A DNA stretch of 64,000 nucleotides from DLKC01 sp002478885 (GCA_046329585.1 JAXLUI010000001.1:1054001-1118000), one strand, 5' to 3'; shown: positions 27,401 through 35,897, numbered from the stretch's first letter. Numbers and translations are program-made. Notes: generated by a model from the sequence alone, not told the origin.

Positions 27401-27604
27401 GCGGTTTAATCCATCTTTTGTTCCAAACCACATAAACCCAAAATGATCCTGCATCATATAGTTGATCATGCCTTGCGATAAGCCATCACGAATGGTAAGA
27501 AAAGAAAAATTGAGGTACTGTTTCTGCAAGCCTTCCGCATCCTGTGCAGAAAGATTTGCAGCGCTAATGTTTAAAGCGAAAAAAAATAATAGCAGGAATT
27601 TCAA
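24491..27604 (-). CDS. Reg_prop/Y_Y_Y sensor histidine kinase
   Basis: 1037 aa. Order: signal peptide (start through NLSAQ), a long periplasmic beta-propeller built of Reg_prop blades (residues about 30-700; for example FGFMWFGTKDGLNRYDGY and DNKGRLWIGTATGGL), a Y_Y_Y domain (about 710-790), one membrane helix (WWFRALLILTIAGGLYLLY, about 803), HisKA_3 with the phospho-His about 848 in LHDEIGSTLSSISIYS, and HATPase_c (FKEAVNNTAKYA, DDGQGFD, GNGLNNIRKR). No receiver domain, so it is not a hybrid. Its regulator follows directly. The start codon has to be TTG at 27604: a stop lies four codons upstream and no ATG precedes the signal peptide. The ligand is probably a glycan or envelope fragment (inference). 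Confidence 0.95.
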   Translation of the reverse strand: MKFLLLFFFALNISAANLSAQDAEGLQKQYLNFSFLTIRDGLSQGMINYMMQDHFGFMWFGTKDGLNRYDGYRFVVYHNDATDPNSLSDNHIKSIYEDNKGRLWIGTATGGLELFDRDTEKFIHFKHSDTSNNTISDNLVTHITEDKEGYIWIITGRGIDRIVCNRFAAKNTGYRYQSVVAHINFPARSGVNMNAAVPLALQTVSPQLLFTDSKGIVWIFYADRGYYIRPAKDTFTVANYDLRQQVKSVTPNMEFSIISWAEDSLRGYLYFFSENAIFRIKSTSGTIDVVDRSRYTRLGISVQSAVDEEGILWFSDLGFLRTVDFDHNTQRQIYFANNGQLVDASFNVFRDRNDAMWIGTVGYGLIKHLPKTAKFHFISHRSVSHVTECFPDQVSIDGSEWDNQFFDFNLGSFVSLESSRVKVPVKLGPFADNSYLNYAGGHALVLQKSLYVYDKNYSQGKLVRNISNQRCVLSDEKGIWIGCSDSLIHFDEGTQQLTAWAYPVTPSDLPYTFCMMMIKDKQDNLWLASMQGLLHFNVKTHEWKQWRHIEKDTSSLSTDILFSLCADPVKPEKYLWIGTEGGGLNRFNIETGKSRNYREKDGLPNSVIYGIVADDNGNLWMSTNKGLSRFNSLTATFLNYDEADGLQSNEFNRYGFGKSKSGWLYFGGINGFNYFKGKDINTDTIFSKVIFTDFKINNKSAAFGGDADILSKPVFLTDAVTLPYEYNMISIDFAATNMALPAKNFYQYRMDGFDENWIASGTAHTATYTNLDPGTYTFHVRASNYQDVWGSNESILSITVIPPWYMTWWFRALLILTIAGGLYLLYRYRLNQALKLQSVRNRIASDLHDEIGSTLSSISIYSEVIDDRTKDSLPEVTPVIQRISESTENMMDAMSDIVWAINPGNDRFENILSRMQAFAAEILEAKNCMLHLQVDTELHYIKLGMETRKNFYLIFKEAVNNTAKYANARNVWIDMWLHNNQVHFVIKDDGQGFDIKQQKQGNGLNNIRKRTRELQGHVEIISEKGDGSSVKLNFPVA

Positions 27605-27717
27605 TGTTGGTCTTTATTGTTTGGCGGCTTCTAAGATATTTATTCTTTGCAGATGCCGTGCATCCTGTTTAATTTTTCCAGAAAGCAACAACGCTGCCGC
27701 CCGGTATCTTTTTTATA

Positions 27718-27899
27718 CCCGGCTTTAGCATATATGGCGTCGTCCCTTGCGTCGCACACTTCAACTGGTGAATATTCAATATGCAATTGCCGAAAAATTT
27801 TAATGCGCCCGTAAAGTAAATATTGCCTTTGTCAACGCGTGTGATGCAGCACAAGTGTGCGACGCAACGATGTGTAATAAAAGCACAGCAGCCGGGCTC
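27718..27899. repeat. Paired dispersed repeat (forward 27718-27770, reverse 27849-27899)
   Basis: Matched arms: CCCGGCTT, ATGGCGTCG and TTGCGTCGCACACTTCAAC (27747) against GCACAAGTGTGCGACGCAAC (27849) and AGCCGGGCTC. This pair sits between divergent promoters, so the family cannot be only a terminator. It fills much of the 438-base gap. Confidence 0.88.
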
Positions 27900-27930
27900 A
27901 TTACAAATAACAACGCTAAAAAAAAGTAAC

Positions 27931-27954
27931 ACTACTAATATTAGTAGTTACAGG
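27931..27954. promoter_or_regulatory. Perfect 18-bp palindrome, candidate operator
   Basis: ACTACTAAT and ATTAGTAGT form a perfect inverted repeat (27931-27948), followed by TACAGG. It shares its first ten bases and last five with the motif at 24453. It lies about 90 bases before the secreted protein gene at 28043. Confidence 0.5.
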
Positions 27955-27964
27955 CCCGACTACT

Positions 27965-27979
27965 ACAATTAGTAATTGT
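27965..27979. promoter_or_regulatory. Second palindrome before the secreted protein gene
   Basis: ACAATTA-G-TAATTGT, a perfect 7+1+7 inverted repeat, 11 bases after the 18-bp palindrome and 63 bases before the ATG at 28043. It may bind a regulator or overlap the -33 region. Confidence 0.4.
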
Positions 27980-28042
27980 CATGCGCCTTTTCATGGTTCA
28001 ATTTTGAGTCATAAAAAAAACCAATCACCAAAAAAAGCAATC

Positions 28043-30031
28043 ATGAAAAAGACATCATTACTCCTATCGGTCGCCGGGTTGTTTGCGTTAACGCAAAGCC
28101 ATGCACAAAACAGTTTTCCTGCCGCAGGCCGTGCCGGAATTTATACCACCACACCTGCCGCATCGCTGCAGGTAAAAGGCGGCGCACGAATGGGAACCCT
28201 TAGCAACTACACGAATATTGACAGTGCAACCGGTAACCTATCGTTTGCAGGCACGAGCCAATATCTTGTAGGAGGCAATAAGTATGCTTTTGCTTTTTCA
28301 GGCAACCCCAATTACGGTTTATATTTTAACCAAACCAACCTGCGTTACGAGTTTCGCGATGGCACTGCGGCTCCTGTGTCTTACATTGGTGCCAACGATG
28401 GCAGCGGCTATTTTAAAGGCAACCTTGGAGCAGGCACGACAACTCCTGTTGCAAAACTAGATGTAAACGGCACCGTATTTCTGCGCGGCGTGAACAGCAA
28501 TACTTTAACGGGAACCCTGAGAAGTGGCGTTGAAATGTTCGTGGGTCGCAACAGCCTCGGTGCTTTGCCTCCGGGTTTAACTCAAGGTGATATTGCATTA
28601 AACTATGGAGGCCCGGAAGGCGGCTTCAGGCATTTTATTGTATCAAGGCATAATGCACTGGCCAACTCTAACACCAATGCTATTGACTTTTATATCAACA
28701 ACAGCACATTTGGTTTGAGCTCTTCGCAACCAGAAACAGGTAATGTGTTAGGACTTTCAATTACCGCAACAGGCGTTGGTATCGGAACAAAATTACCAAC
28801 GGCCAAGCTGGAAGTATTTGGCGCCGACATAAAAATAAATGATCTGACTATTGGCCGTGGCTCGGGCGCATCTCCTTACAATGTTGCCGTGGGTTTGAAC
28901 GCATTGGCCGTAAACAGCATCAATACAGACTTTAACACCGCCATTGGAGGCAGCGCACTTAAAGCAAATACACTTGGTGAATACAATACCGCAGTGGGCA
29001 GCAATGCGCTTGTGTTTAATACAACCGGCACCAGGAACACAGGTATTGGCGACCTGGCTTTACAAGTAAACAACGGTGAGGGGAATACTGCGATAGGGCA
29101 TGCATCGCTCGCTGGCCTTTCCGGCACAACGCTCGGTGGCTTTAACAGCGGAATCGGTACTTATGCTGATATTGTCAGCAACAACGTTTCAAACACCACG
29201 GTCATCGGCGCCAATGCCATTGCAACCGCCAGCAACCAGGTTAGGGTTGGAGATGTAGCGGTGACAAGCATCGGGGGCCAGGTGGGATGGACTACATTAT
29301 CTGATGGCCGCGTGAAGAAAAATATCAAATCAAATGTTCCCGGCCTTGCATTCATCAACAAATTGCAGCCTGTTACCTACAATCTTGATGAAACTGCATA
29401 TGATAAAATTATTCAGCGCGCAAAGCCAACCGGAAAGAATGGCGAGGAAATAATCCTGCCCGCAGAAATACTGGCTGCAAGGCAAGCAAAAGAAAAAATA
29501 AATTACACCGGCTTTATCGCGCAGGATGTTGAGAAGGCAGCAAAAGAACTCGGTTATGATTTTAGCGGTGTTGATGCACCCAAGAATGACAAAGACTTGT
29601 ATGGTTTGCGTTACTCCGATTTTGTAATTCCATTGGTAAAAGCCGTACAGGAATTGTCCGCTCAGAACAAAGAACTAAAAGACCGGCTTGATAAAATAGA
29701 ACAAATGCTTGCAGCCGGAGCAACAATGCAGTCAGCAAATGACAACGCCATTGCAGGTGTAATACTCAGCGATGCCAGGCTGGCGCAAAACAGGCCGAAC
29801 CCTTTCAACCAGAACACCATTATCAGTTTTTATGTTCCGCAACATTCCGGAACTGCATCTATACAGGTTTCTGGCACAGACGGAAAAATGATAAAATCTA
29901 TTCCGGTTACAGCATTGGGCAATGGCCAGGTGACAATCAATGCTGGGCTTTTGTCTTCCGGTACTTACCAGTATTCTTTGGTAATTGATGGTAAAATTGT
30001 TGACAGCAAAAAAATGATGATTATAAAATAA
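28043..30031 (+). CDS. Secreted tail-fibre-like protein: YadA-type repeats, S74 chaperone domain, T9SS sorting domain
   Basis: 662 aa from the ATG at 28043. Order: signal peptide ending SHAQ; an N-terminal module (about residues 20-125) also found in the proteins at 43265 and 48805 (AGxxGIxTxxPAASLQV...GNPNYGLYFNQTN); YadA-head-like repeats with NTAIGGSAL/NTAVGSNAL (about 285-390); an S74-type intramolecular chaperone from LSDGRVKKNIK (about 425) to GFIAQDVEKAAKEL; a short coiled coil; and a T9SS type A domain from NRPNPFNQNT (about 585) to the end. The S74 Ser and Lys five residues apart are kept. The protein is likely a trimeric surface fibre. Confidence 0.88.
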   Translation: MKKTSLLLSVAGLFALTQSHAQNSFPAAGRAGIYTTTPAASLQVKGGARMGTLSNYTNIDSATGNLSFAGTSQYLVGGNKYAFAFSGNPNYGLYFNQTNLRYEFRDGTAAPVSYIGANDGSGYFKGNLGAGTTTPVAKLDVNGTVFLRGVNSNTLTGTLRSGVEMFVGRNSLGALPPGLTQGDIALNYGGPEGGFRHFIVSRHNALANSNTNAIDFYINNSTFGLSSSQPETGNVLGLSITATGVGIGTKLPTAKLEVFGADIKINDLTIGRGSGASPYNVAVGLNALAVNSINTDFNTAIGGSALKANTLGEYNTAVGSNALVFNTTGTRNTGIGDLALQVNNGEGNTAIGHASLAGLSGTTLGGFNSGIGTYADIVSNNVSNTTVIGANAIATASNQVRVGDVAVTSIGGQVGWTTLSDGRVKKNIKSNVPGLAFINKLQPVTYNLDETAYDKIIQRAKPTGKNGEEIILPAEILAARQAKEKINYTGFIAQDVEKAAKELGYDFSGVDAPKNDKDLYGLRYSDFVIPLVKAVQELSAQNKELKDRLDKIEQMLAAGATMQSANDNAIAGVILSDARLAQNRPNPFNQNTIISFYVPQHSGTASIQVSGTDGKMIKSIPVTALGNGQVTINAGLLSSGTYQYSLVIDGKIVDSKKMMIIK

Positions 30032-30074
30032 TAAGTCGTTGCTAACCGACGGGTAATTTCATTAACACTTATAC

Positions 30075-30102
30075 AACCCTGCACGTCATGTGCAGGGTTT
30101 TT
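30075..30102 (+). terminator. Rho-independent terminator after the S74/T9SS gene
   Basis: AACCCTGCAC pairs with GTGCAGGGTT around a five-base loop, then five T. It lies 44 bases after the stop. Confidence 0.92.
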
Positions 30103-30190
30103 ACGTTACGACCTTCCAATTTAACAGCAAAATTTCTTTACCCGTCAGCAGTTATGCGCTACCTTCAAAGCTGAAAAACCGAACAAACAA

Positions 30191-31033
30191 ATGTCTATTA
30201 AACTTATTGCAGACAGCGGGTCGACAAAATGCGAATGGTGTCTTATCTCCAACAATAAAAAAAAGCGCATATTTACCCAGGGTATCAGCCCCTACTTTCT
30301 CAACGGACAACAGGTGATCGACATACTTAACAAAGAACTTGTTCCGCGGATGAAAAATGTTGAGCCCGACGAGATTTATTATTATGGTACCGGCCTCGCC
30401 AACCGCGACAATGCGAAGTTTATAAAAAAGGCCATTAGCCACGTATTCCCTTCGGCAAAAATAGAAGCAGAAATTGACCTGCTTGCGGCAGCAAGGGCTG
30501 TATGCGGACATGAGAAAGGTATCGCCTGCATCCTTGGAACGGGCTCCAATTCCTGTTACTACAATGGAAAGAAGATCATTAAAAACAGTCCCGGCCTTGG
30601 CTACGTACTTGGGGATGAAGGCAGCGGCGCCTACCTGGGTAAAAAAGTGATCCAGCATTTCCTTTACAACACTTTCGATGAAGAGCTGATGGGTGCATTT
30701 AACCAAAAATTCAATACCAATGCAAATGAAATACTGGAGCATGTTTATAAAATGCCGCAGCCAAACCGCTACCTCGCTTCATACGCAATTTTCCTTGCCG
30801 AGAACCGTGGCCACTATATGATCGAAAACATTATCGAGGACGGGCTGAACGATTTTGTTTTTACGCATCTGCATAAATATGGTGAGAGCTGGTTATACCC
30901 GGTGAGCTTTGTTGGAAGTATCGCATTTGGCTTTAAGGATGTACTTAAATCGATTTGCAGCAATTATGAATTAACCCTTGGCAAAATTTTAAAACAACCG
31001 ATGGATGGACTGGTCGGTTACCACCTCAGTTAA
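30191..31033 (+). CDS. BadF/BadG/BcrA/BcrD-type kinase, probable N-acetylglucosamine kinase
   Basis: 280 aa, ASKHA fold. Phosphate motif 1 is LIADSGSTKCEWCLI (residues 4-18), the phosphate 2 region is ACILGTGSNSCYYNGK (about 116) and the adenosine-side region is GYVLGDEGSGAYLGKK (about 138). In this family these bind ATP and an amino sugar. Being directly upstream of murQ (77 bases, same strand) argues for a role in recycling peptidoglycan sugars: MurQ yields GlcNAc-6-P, and the kinase would phosphorylate GlcNAc or a related sugar. The exact sugar is not proven. Confidence 0.88.
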   Translation: MSIKLIADSGSTKCEWCLISNNKKKRIFTQGISPYFLNGQQVIDILNKELVPRMKNVEPDEIYYYGTGLANRDNAKFIKKAISHVFPSAKIEAEIDLLAAARAVCGHEKGIACILGTGSNSCYYNGKKIIKNSPGLGYVLGDEGSGAYLGKKVIQHFLYNTFDEELMGAFNQKFNTNANEILEHVYKMPQPNRYLASYAIFLAENRGHYMIENIIEDGLNDFVFTHLHKYGESWLYPVSFVGSIAFGFKDVLKSICSNYELTLGKILKQPMDGLVGYHLS

Positions 31034-31110
31034 GCGGTTAAAAAGAATCCTGTTATTTTTGTGATGAACAATACCGGCAGTGCCGCAGGATCAATTTTCA
31101 ATACCTATCA

Positions 31111-31938
31111 ATGAGCGAATTTATACGCGTTACTGAGCAACCCCCGCAATACAGGCACCTCGAAAAAATGAGCGTGCAGGAGATACTTACCCATATCAAC
31201 AATGAAGACAAGGCGGTTCCATACGCTGTTGAAAAAGCACTGCCACAGATCGAAAGGCTTGTTGCAGCGATCAGCGACAAAATGCTTGCGGGCGGCCGGT
31301 TGTTTTATGTTGGTGCAGGCACCAGCGGGCGGCTCGGTATTCTGGATGCGAGTGAATGCCCCCCTACCTACGGCGTACCGCCTACCATGGTAACAGGTAT
31401 TATCGCTGGTGGGAACATAGCGATTGTGAAAGCCGTTGAGGACGCCGAAGACGATACCAGGCAAGGATGGCTCGACCTTGTGCAACACCATGTTTCAAAA
31501 AAAGATTTTGTGGTCGGCATTGCAGCCAGCGGAACCACACCCTATGTGATCGGCGCACTTGAAGATTGCCGTAAGCACCATATTGAAACGGGCTGCATTA
31601 CCTGCAATGCCGGGAGCCCGCTTGCTGCGGCATGCGATTATCCCGTGGAGGTTGTTGTAGGCCCTGAATTTGTAACCGGCAGTACCCGTATGAAAAGCGG
31701 CACCGCCCAAAAACTTGTGCTGAATATGATTTCAACAACTGCAATGATTCAGCTCGGGCGTGTGGAAGACAACCGCATGGTGAATATGCAGCTTAACAAT
31801 GAAAAATTGGTGGACCGCGGCGTGCATATGCTGATGGAAAAAATCAAAATGCCCGACTATGAAAAGGCAAAAACGCTGCTTGAAAAATACAGGACTGTAA
31901 AGAAAGCGGCTGATGCTTATTTGAAAGAAAGCCATTGA
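31111..31938 (+). CDS. murQ: N-acetylmuramic acid 6-phosphate etherase
   Basis: 275 aa. It removes D-lactate from MurNAc-6-P in cell-wall recycling. The SIS domain is plain: FYVGAGTSGRLGILDASE near residue 68, VGIAASGTTPYVIGAL about 135, and VVGPEFVTGSTRMKSGTAQK about 183 with the family's active-site glutamates. Somewhat shorter than the enterobacterial enzyme, as usual in Bacteroidetes. Forms a unit with the kinase upstream. Confidence 0.96.
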   Translation: MSEFIRVTEQPPQYRHLEKMSVQEILTHINNEDKAVPYAVEKALPQIERLVAAISDKMLAGGRLFYVGAGTSGRLGILDASECPPTYGVPPTMVTGIIAGGNIAIVKAVEDAEDDTRQGWLDLVQHHVSKKDFVVGIAASGTTPYVIGALEDCRKHHIETGCITCNAGSPLAAACDYPVEVVVGPEFVTGSTRMKSGTAQKLVLNMISTTAMIQLGRVEDNRMVNMQLNNEKLVDRGVHMLMEKIKMPDYEKAKTLLEKYRTVKKAADAYLKESH

Positions 31939-32127
31939 TATAGGTTATAGTTACCCCTGTTATTTCTGGCTTATTTAGATTAGGGCTTTCGATATCAATC
32001 TGTAAAGCCACCTCTTTCCTGGCTCACAAATTCCAAAATCACAAAATGGACACTCAGTAGATTCCTTCCCCTGATTGTGGTATGTTCCCATTCGCTAAAT
32101 ATTTGGAATTTTACCCTAAATTTCAGC

Positions 32128-32769
32128 ATGAACCAGATTATAGTGACCATATTTGAGGACAGCAAACACCTGCGCGAAAGCCTGTATTACCTCATTAATG
32201 GCACGGAAGGTTTTACCTGTACAGGTGCTTTCCCTGACAGTAACGATCTCTTATTCCAACTCAAAAGATCACTTCCGGATGTGGTGCTAATGGATATTGA
32301 GATGCCTGGCAGGAATGGCATTGAGGCAGTAAGACTTATCAAACAGCATTTTCCACCTGTCCAGGTGCTGATGCAAACCGTTTTTCATGATGATAACAAT
32401 ATCTTTAACGCGATATGCGCAGGCGCTTCAGGTTATATTTTAAAAACCACATCGCCTGCAGGTTATATCGAAGCAATAAAAGATGTGTACAATGGCGGGA
32501 GCCCTATGACAGGGTCCATTGCACGGCGTGTACTCGAACTATTTCAAAGTAATATTACACCGGCATCGGGTACTGACTACCAGTTAACACCAAAGGAAAA
32601 AGAGATTCTGCAGCAACTGGTAAAAGGGAAAAGTTTTAAGATGATAGCCGACAGCATTGGAAGTACTTATGAAACGGTACGTACCCATATGAAAAACATT
32701 TATGCCAAGCTGCATGTAAACAGCAACACCGAGGCTGTATCGAAAGCGATCAATGAAAAGATAGTGTAG
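32128..32769 (+). CDS. LuxR/NarL-type response regulator (second)
   Basis: 213 aa from the ATG at 32128; an earlier GTG is unlikely. The phospho-acceptor is Asp56 in VVLMDIEMPGRNG, with MQTVFHDDN and YILKTTSP at the switch positions. The NarL-type HTH starts at LTPKEKEILQQLVKGKSFK. Closely related along its whole length to the regulator at 23787, including the shared SxARxVLxLFQS linker. Its kinase gene follows after 110 bases with a repeat arm in between, so the order regulator-kinase is reversed relative to the first pair. Confidence 0.96.
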   Translation: MNQIIVTIFEDSKHLRESLYYLINGTEGFTCTGAFPDSNDLLFQLKRSLPDVVLMDIEMPGRNGIEAVRLIKQHFPPVQVLMQTVFHDDNNIFNAICAGASGYILKTTSPAGYIEAIKDVYNGGSPMTGSIARRVLELFQSNITPASGTDYQLTPKEKEILQQLVKGKSFKMIADSIGSTYETVRTHMKNIYAKLHVNSNTEAVSKAINEKIV

Positions 32770-32800
32770 GCTTTGGCATATGTTCATGCGTGTTGCTAAT

Positions 32801-32840
32801 GTACAAGTGAGTGACACAACAGGTGTTGATAGTAGCAATG
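32801..32840 (-). repeat. Dispersed intergenic repeat, reverse arm (single)
   Basis: GTACAAGTGAGTGACACAAC at 32801-32820, then AGGTGTTGAT. GTGTCAC subtype. It sits inside a two-component operon, between regulator and kinase, with no forward partner seen. Confidence 0.8.
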
Positions 32841-32879
32841 CCGTTATATAACGAATGATTTAAAACCTTCTGAAATACA

Positions 32880-35800
32880 TTGACCCTGCTGCACAAAATA
32901 TTTCTCTGTACGTTGCTTGCCACTTCGTGCATACAATCGCTGTATGCGCAAAAGAATTTTCATTTTACAGCTGTTAAAGCACCAGGCTTACTTACCCCGA
33001 TAACAAGAGCCGTTGCAGCTGATTCAGGCGGTTATGTGTATGTTGGCACAAACGATGGTTTCTACCGTTTCAACGGGTATGAATTTGACAAATACCCGGT
33101 TACCGGCCCCGAATCGGTTTCGTGCCCGATACACAATATACGCTGCCTGCATTATGATGGTGGAAACATCTGGATCGGTGGTGTGGAAGGACTCGCTAAA
33201 CTGAATATTGCTTCGGGGAAATTTACCTATTTTAAGCCGGAAGAAAAAGAAGTTGCAGCTGGCATTAAACCTGTAGTGCAACGGATAAAACAGATCGGCA
33301 ATAAACTGTTTCTTTGCACTTACAGGAGCATATCAATAGTCGACCTGGGATCTGAAAACATCACGAGAGTGCCGTTGCCGGAGCAAATCGCAAGCACTTA
33401 CACGTATGGAGTTTGCAGGGACAAGAACAACAAAATATGGGTTGGTACAACACAGGATGGGCTGCTTATTTACAACACGGAAAATGGGAAATTCTCACCG
33501 GTGAAGGAATATTTCCGCGGCTACAATCCACTGCCTACTCAAAATATTACCGCTATTACCGAAGCAGACGAAGAAACGATGTGGATAGGAACCAAAAGTG
33601 GAGTGTTTGCACTTAATACATCAACCGGTCTTTGGAGGGAAATTGTTTTACAGGATAATGCCGGAAAAAAGCTTTTGCCGGAAATAAAAAAAATATCACG
33701 GGATAAAAACAACAACATGTACATAGCGACCCCGGCTGATGGTTTGTTTTTTTATGATCATGATAAAAGTGTACTTACCAATTTTCGCTATGATGCGCAG
33801 TGGCATAATAGCCTGCCCGATAACAGTATTAACGATATCGCAGAAGCTGCAAATGGTGTTTTCTGGTTCGCGACCGAAGACAACTCAATCGCGGAGTTGA
33901 ACACCTGGTACAACAGGTATGAATACAGCATTATTCCCCCGCTGAGTAATGAAAAAAATATGATATCGGTTACCGATGTGCAACTAAAGGGTGGTGACAC
34001 CTGGTTGGCAACATCGGAAGGGCTGATACAATACAGCAAAGGCAAAAACTTTATTGTTCACAACCCCGAAAAGCAGGGGTTCGCTTCAAAATACCTGCAG
34101 TACCTGGAAGTGCTCAACAACGACTACTTTGTTTTTTCTGCGTACAACGATGGCGTGGGTATTTTTAACAGCAAGACCTTTCAATACGAATACCTGCAAC
34201 CGCCCGGAAAAAAAATTGGTGGTAAAAAAATGGTATTTGACTGGTTGAGTTACGCAGATAAATCAGGCAACTATTACATGAGCAATGCGCATGGCGATTT
34301 CTTCCGCTGCAACTACACTGCGTCAACGATTGACACACTCTTTACCGCTGAAAAAATAAAACTGGATTATCCTGTTGCCATCCCCGAGCCCGATAACAGC
34401 AACAGTCTTTGGATTATTGCCGCTTCTCAATTGTATCACTATAATGTTGATGAACAAAAACTGCTGCACGTAACGAGGGACAAAAATGGCATTGACCTTC
34501 CGCCGGTTTCATTCCAGGAAGATGTAATCGCTGTTGCAAAAAGCGTTCTTTACATCGCTTCCGATGAAGGCTTTTTTATCTATGACCTTCGCAGGAATGA
34601 ATTAAAACAGTTCACAGAAAAAAACGGCTTGCCGGATAATAATTGCTTTTCGCTTTTTACCGACAACAATGGCAGGCATTTTATTATGCAACCAAAAAGC
34701 ATCGTGCTGTTTAGTGAAACAGACTATTCGTTTACCGCCTATCCCATACCAGAATTAAAGGCAATAACAGGCACACAGTATTTCGATCCTGAAGGCAACC
34801 TTTATATCGGTGTCGAAAATGCTTTCGTGAAAGTTAACAAAGATGCCCTATCGCCATACACATTAAGACCACAATTAAGCATTGTTCAGGTACAAACCGG
34901 CGACAAGATCATAAGCAACGCCGGACTGGTTGCTCAAAAGGGGCTGCGCATAGCATATGACGAATTCCCGGTCATTATCTCCTACGAATTAATCGATCAC
35001 CTGAACCCCGCAAATAACAAAGTGCGATACAAACTGGAGGGATGGGATGATGACTGGATAACAGACAGCAAACAGAATTTTAAAGCGTTGTATTCGCATC
35101 TCGACCCAGGTACTTACAGCTTTGTTGTCGAAGGCACAAATGGCTTTAATAGCAATGTGGCTACAGTAAGAATCCCGGTTACTATTGTCCCGCCGTTCTG
35201 GCAAACATGGTGGTTCATTTCTGCAGTTATCTTGTTGCTGCTTGCTGCTGTCTATTCATTTTACAGGTACAGGCTAAACGAGGTTTTAAAAATACAGGCC
35301 GTCCGCAATAAAATTGCCAGCGATCTGCACGACGATGTTGGCAGCACGCTCAGCAGTATTCGTATGTACAGCAGTATTGTCAACAACCAGGTAAAAGAAA
35401 GTCACCCGCAAAGTGCTGAGTTGCTTAACAAAATCAGTAGCAACAGCGAAGAGATGATCGAAAACATGAGTGACATTGTGTGGATGATAAAACCCGGCAA
35501 CGACGATTTTAAAAGCATCGAAGACCGCATGCTCAATTTTGCCAATGAACGCTGTACCCCTGCGGATATAAATTTTGAATTCAATAAAGAACCATCAACA
35601 GATGTAATGCAGATATCCATGGAAATGCGCAGGGATATCTACCTCATTTTTAAAGAAGCGGTAAATAACGCGGTAAAATATTCCGGTTGTCACAACATAC
35701 GGGTGGCGCTTACGCTGCAAAATCAAAAATTGCAGGTGCGCATAAGTGATGATGGCAATGGTTTTAACACAGCCACGGTAAAGAATGGCAACGGGCTTTC

Positions 35801-35897
35801 TAATATGCAGAAACGCACAGCAACGCACAAAGGAACATTCCAAATTAATGCTGCAATTGGTGAGGGAACAGAGATCATTGTTTCGTTTCCTTTGTAA
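32880..35897 (+). CDS. Reg_prop/Y_Y_Y sensor histidine kinase (second)
   Basis: 1005 aa, same order as the kinase at 24491: signal peptide ending SLYAQ, a Reg_prop propeller (residues about 30-690; for example NNKIWVGTTQDGLLIYN), a Y_Y_Y domain, one membrane helix (TWWFISAVILLLLAAVYSFY, about 770), HisKA_3 with phospho-His about 817 in LHDDVGSTLSSIRMYS, and HATPase_c (FKEAVNNAVKYS, DDGNGFN, GNGLSNMQKR). The only workable start is TTG at 32880; an in-frame TGA lies three codons upstream and there is no ATG before the signal peptide. The propeller is much more diverged from its paralogue than the kinase part, suggesting a different ligand. Confidence 0.95.
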   Translation: MTLLHKIFLCTLLATSCIQSLYAQKNFHFTAVKAPGLLTPITRAVAADSGGYVYVGTNDGFYRFNGYEFDKYPVTGPESVSCPIHNIRCLHYDGGNIWIGGVEGLAKLNIASGKFTYFKPEEKEVAAGIKPVVQRIKQIGNKLFLCTYRSISIVDLGSENITRVPLPEQIASTYTYGVCRDKNNKIWVGTTQDGLLIYNTENGKFSPVKEYFRGYNPLPTQNITAITEADEETMWIGTKSGVFALNTSTGLWREIVLQDNAGKKLLPEIKKISRDKNNNMYIATPADGLFFYDHDKSVLTNFRYDAQWHNSLPDNSINDIAEAANGVFWFATEDNSIAELNTWYNRYEYSIIPPLSNEKNMISVTDVQLKGGDTWLATSEGLIQYSKGKNFIVHNPEKQGFASKYLQYLEVLNNDYFVFSAYNDGVGIFNSKTFQYEYLQPPGKKIGGKKMVFDWLSYADKSGNYYMSNAHGDFFRCNYTASTIDTLFTAEKIKLDYPVAIPEPDNSNSLWIIAASQLYHYNVDEQKLLHVTRDKNGIDLPPVSFQEDVIAVAKSVLYIASDEGFFIYDLRRNELKQFTEKNGLPDNNCFSLFTDNNGRHFIMQPKSIVLFSETDYSFTAYPIPELKAITGTQYFDPEGNLYIGVENAFVKVNKDALSPYTLRPQLSIVQVQTGDKIISNAGLVAQKGLRIAYDEFPVIISYELIDHLNPANNKVRYKLEGWDDDWITDSKQNFKALYSHLDPGTYSFVVEGTNGFNSNVATVRIPVTIVPPFWQTWWFISAVILLLLAAVYSFYRYRLNEVLKIQAVRNKIASDLHDDVGSTLSSIRMYSSIVNNQVKESHPQSAELLNKISSNSEEMIENMSDIVWMIKPGNDDFKSIEDRMLNFANERCTPADINFEFNKEPSTDVMQISMEMRRDIYLIFKEAVNNAVKYSGCHNIRVALTLQNQKLQVRISDDGNGFNTATVKNGNGLSNMQKRTATHKGTFQINAAIGEGTEIIVSFPL

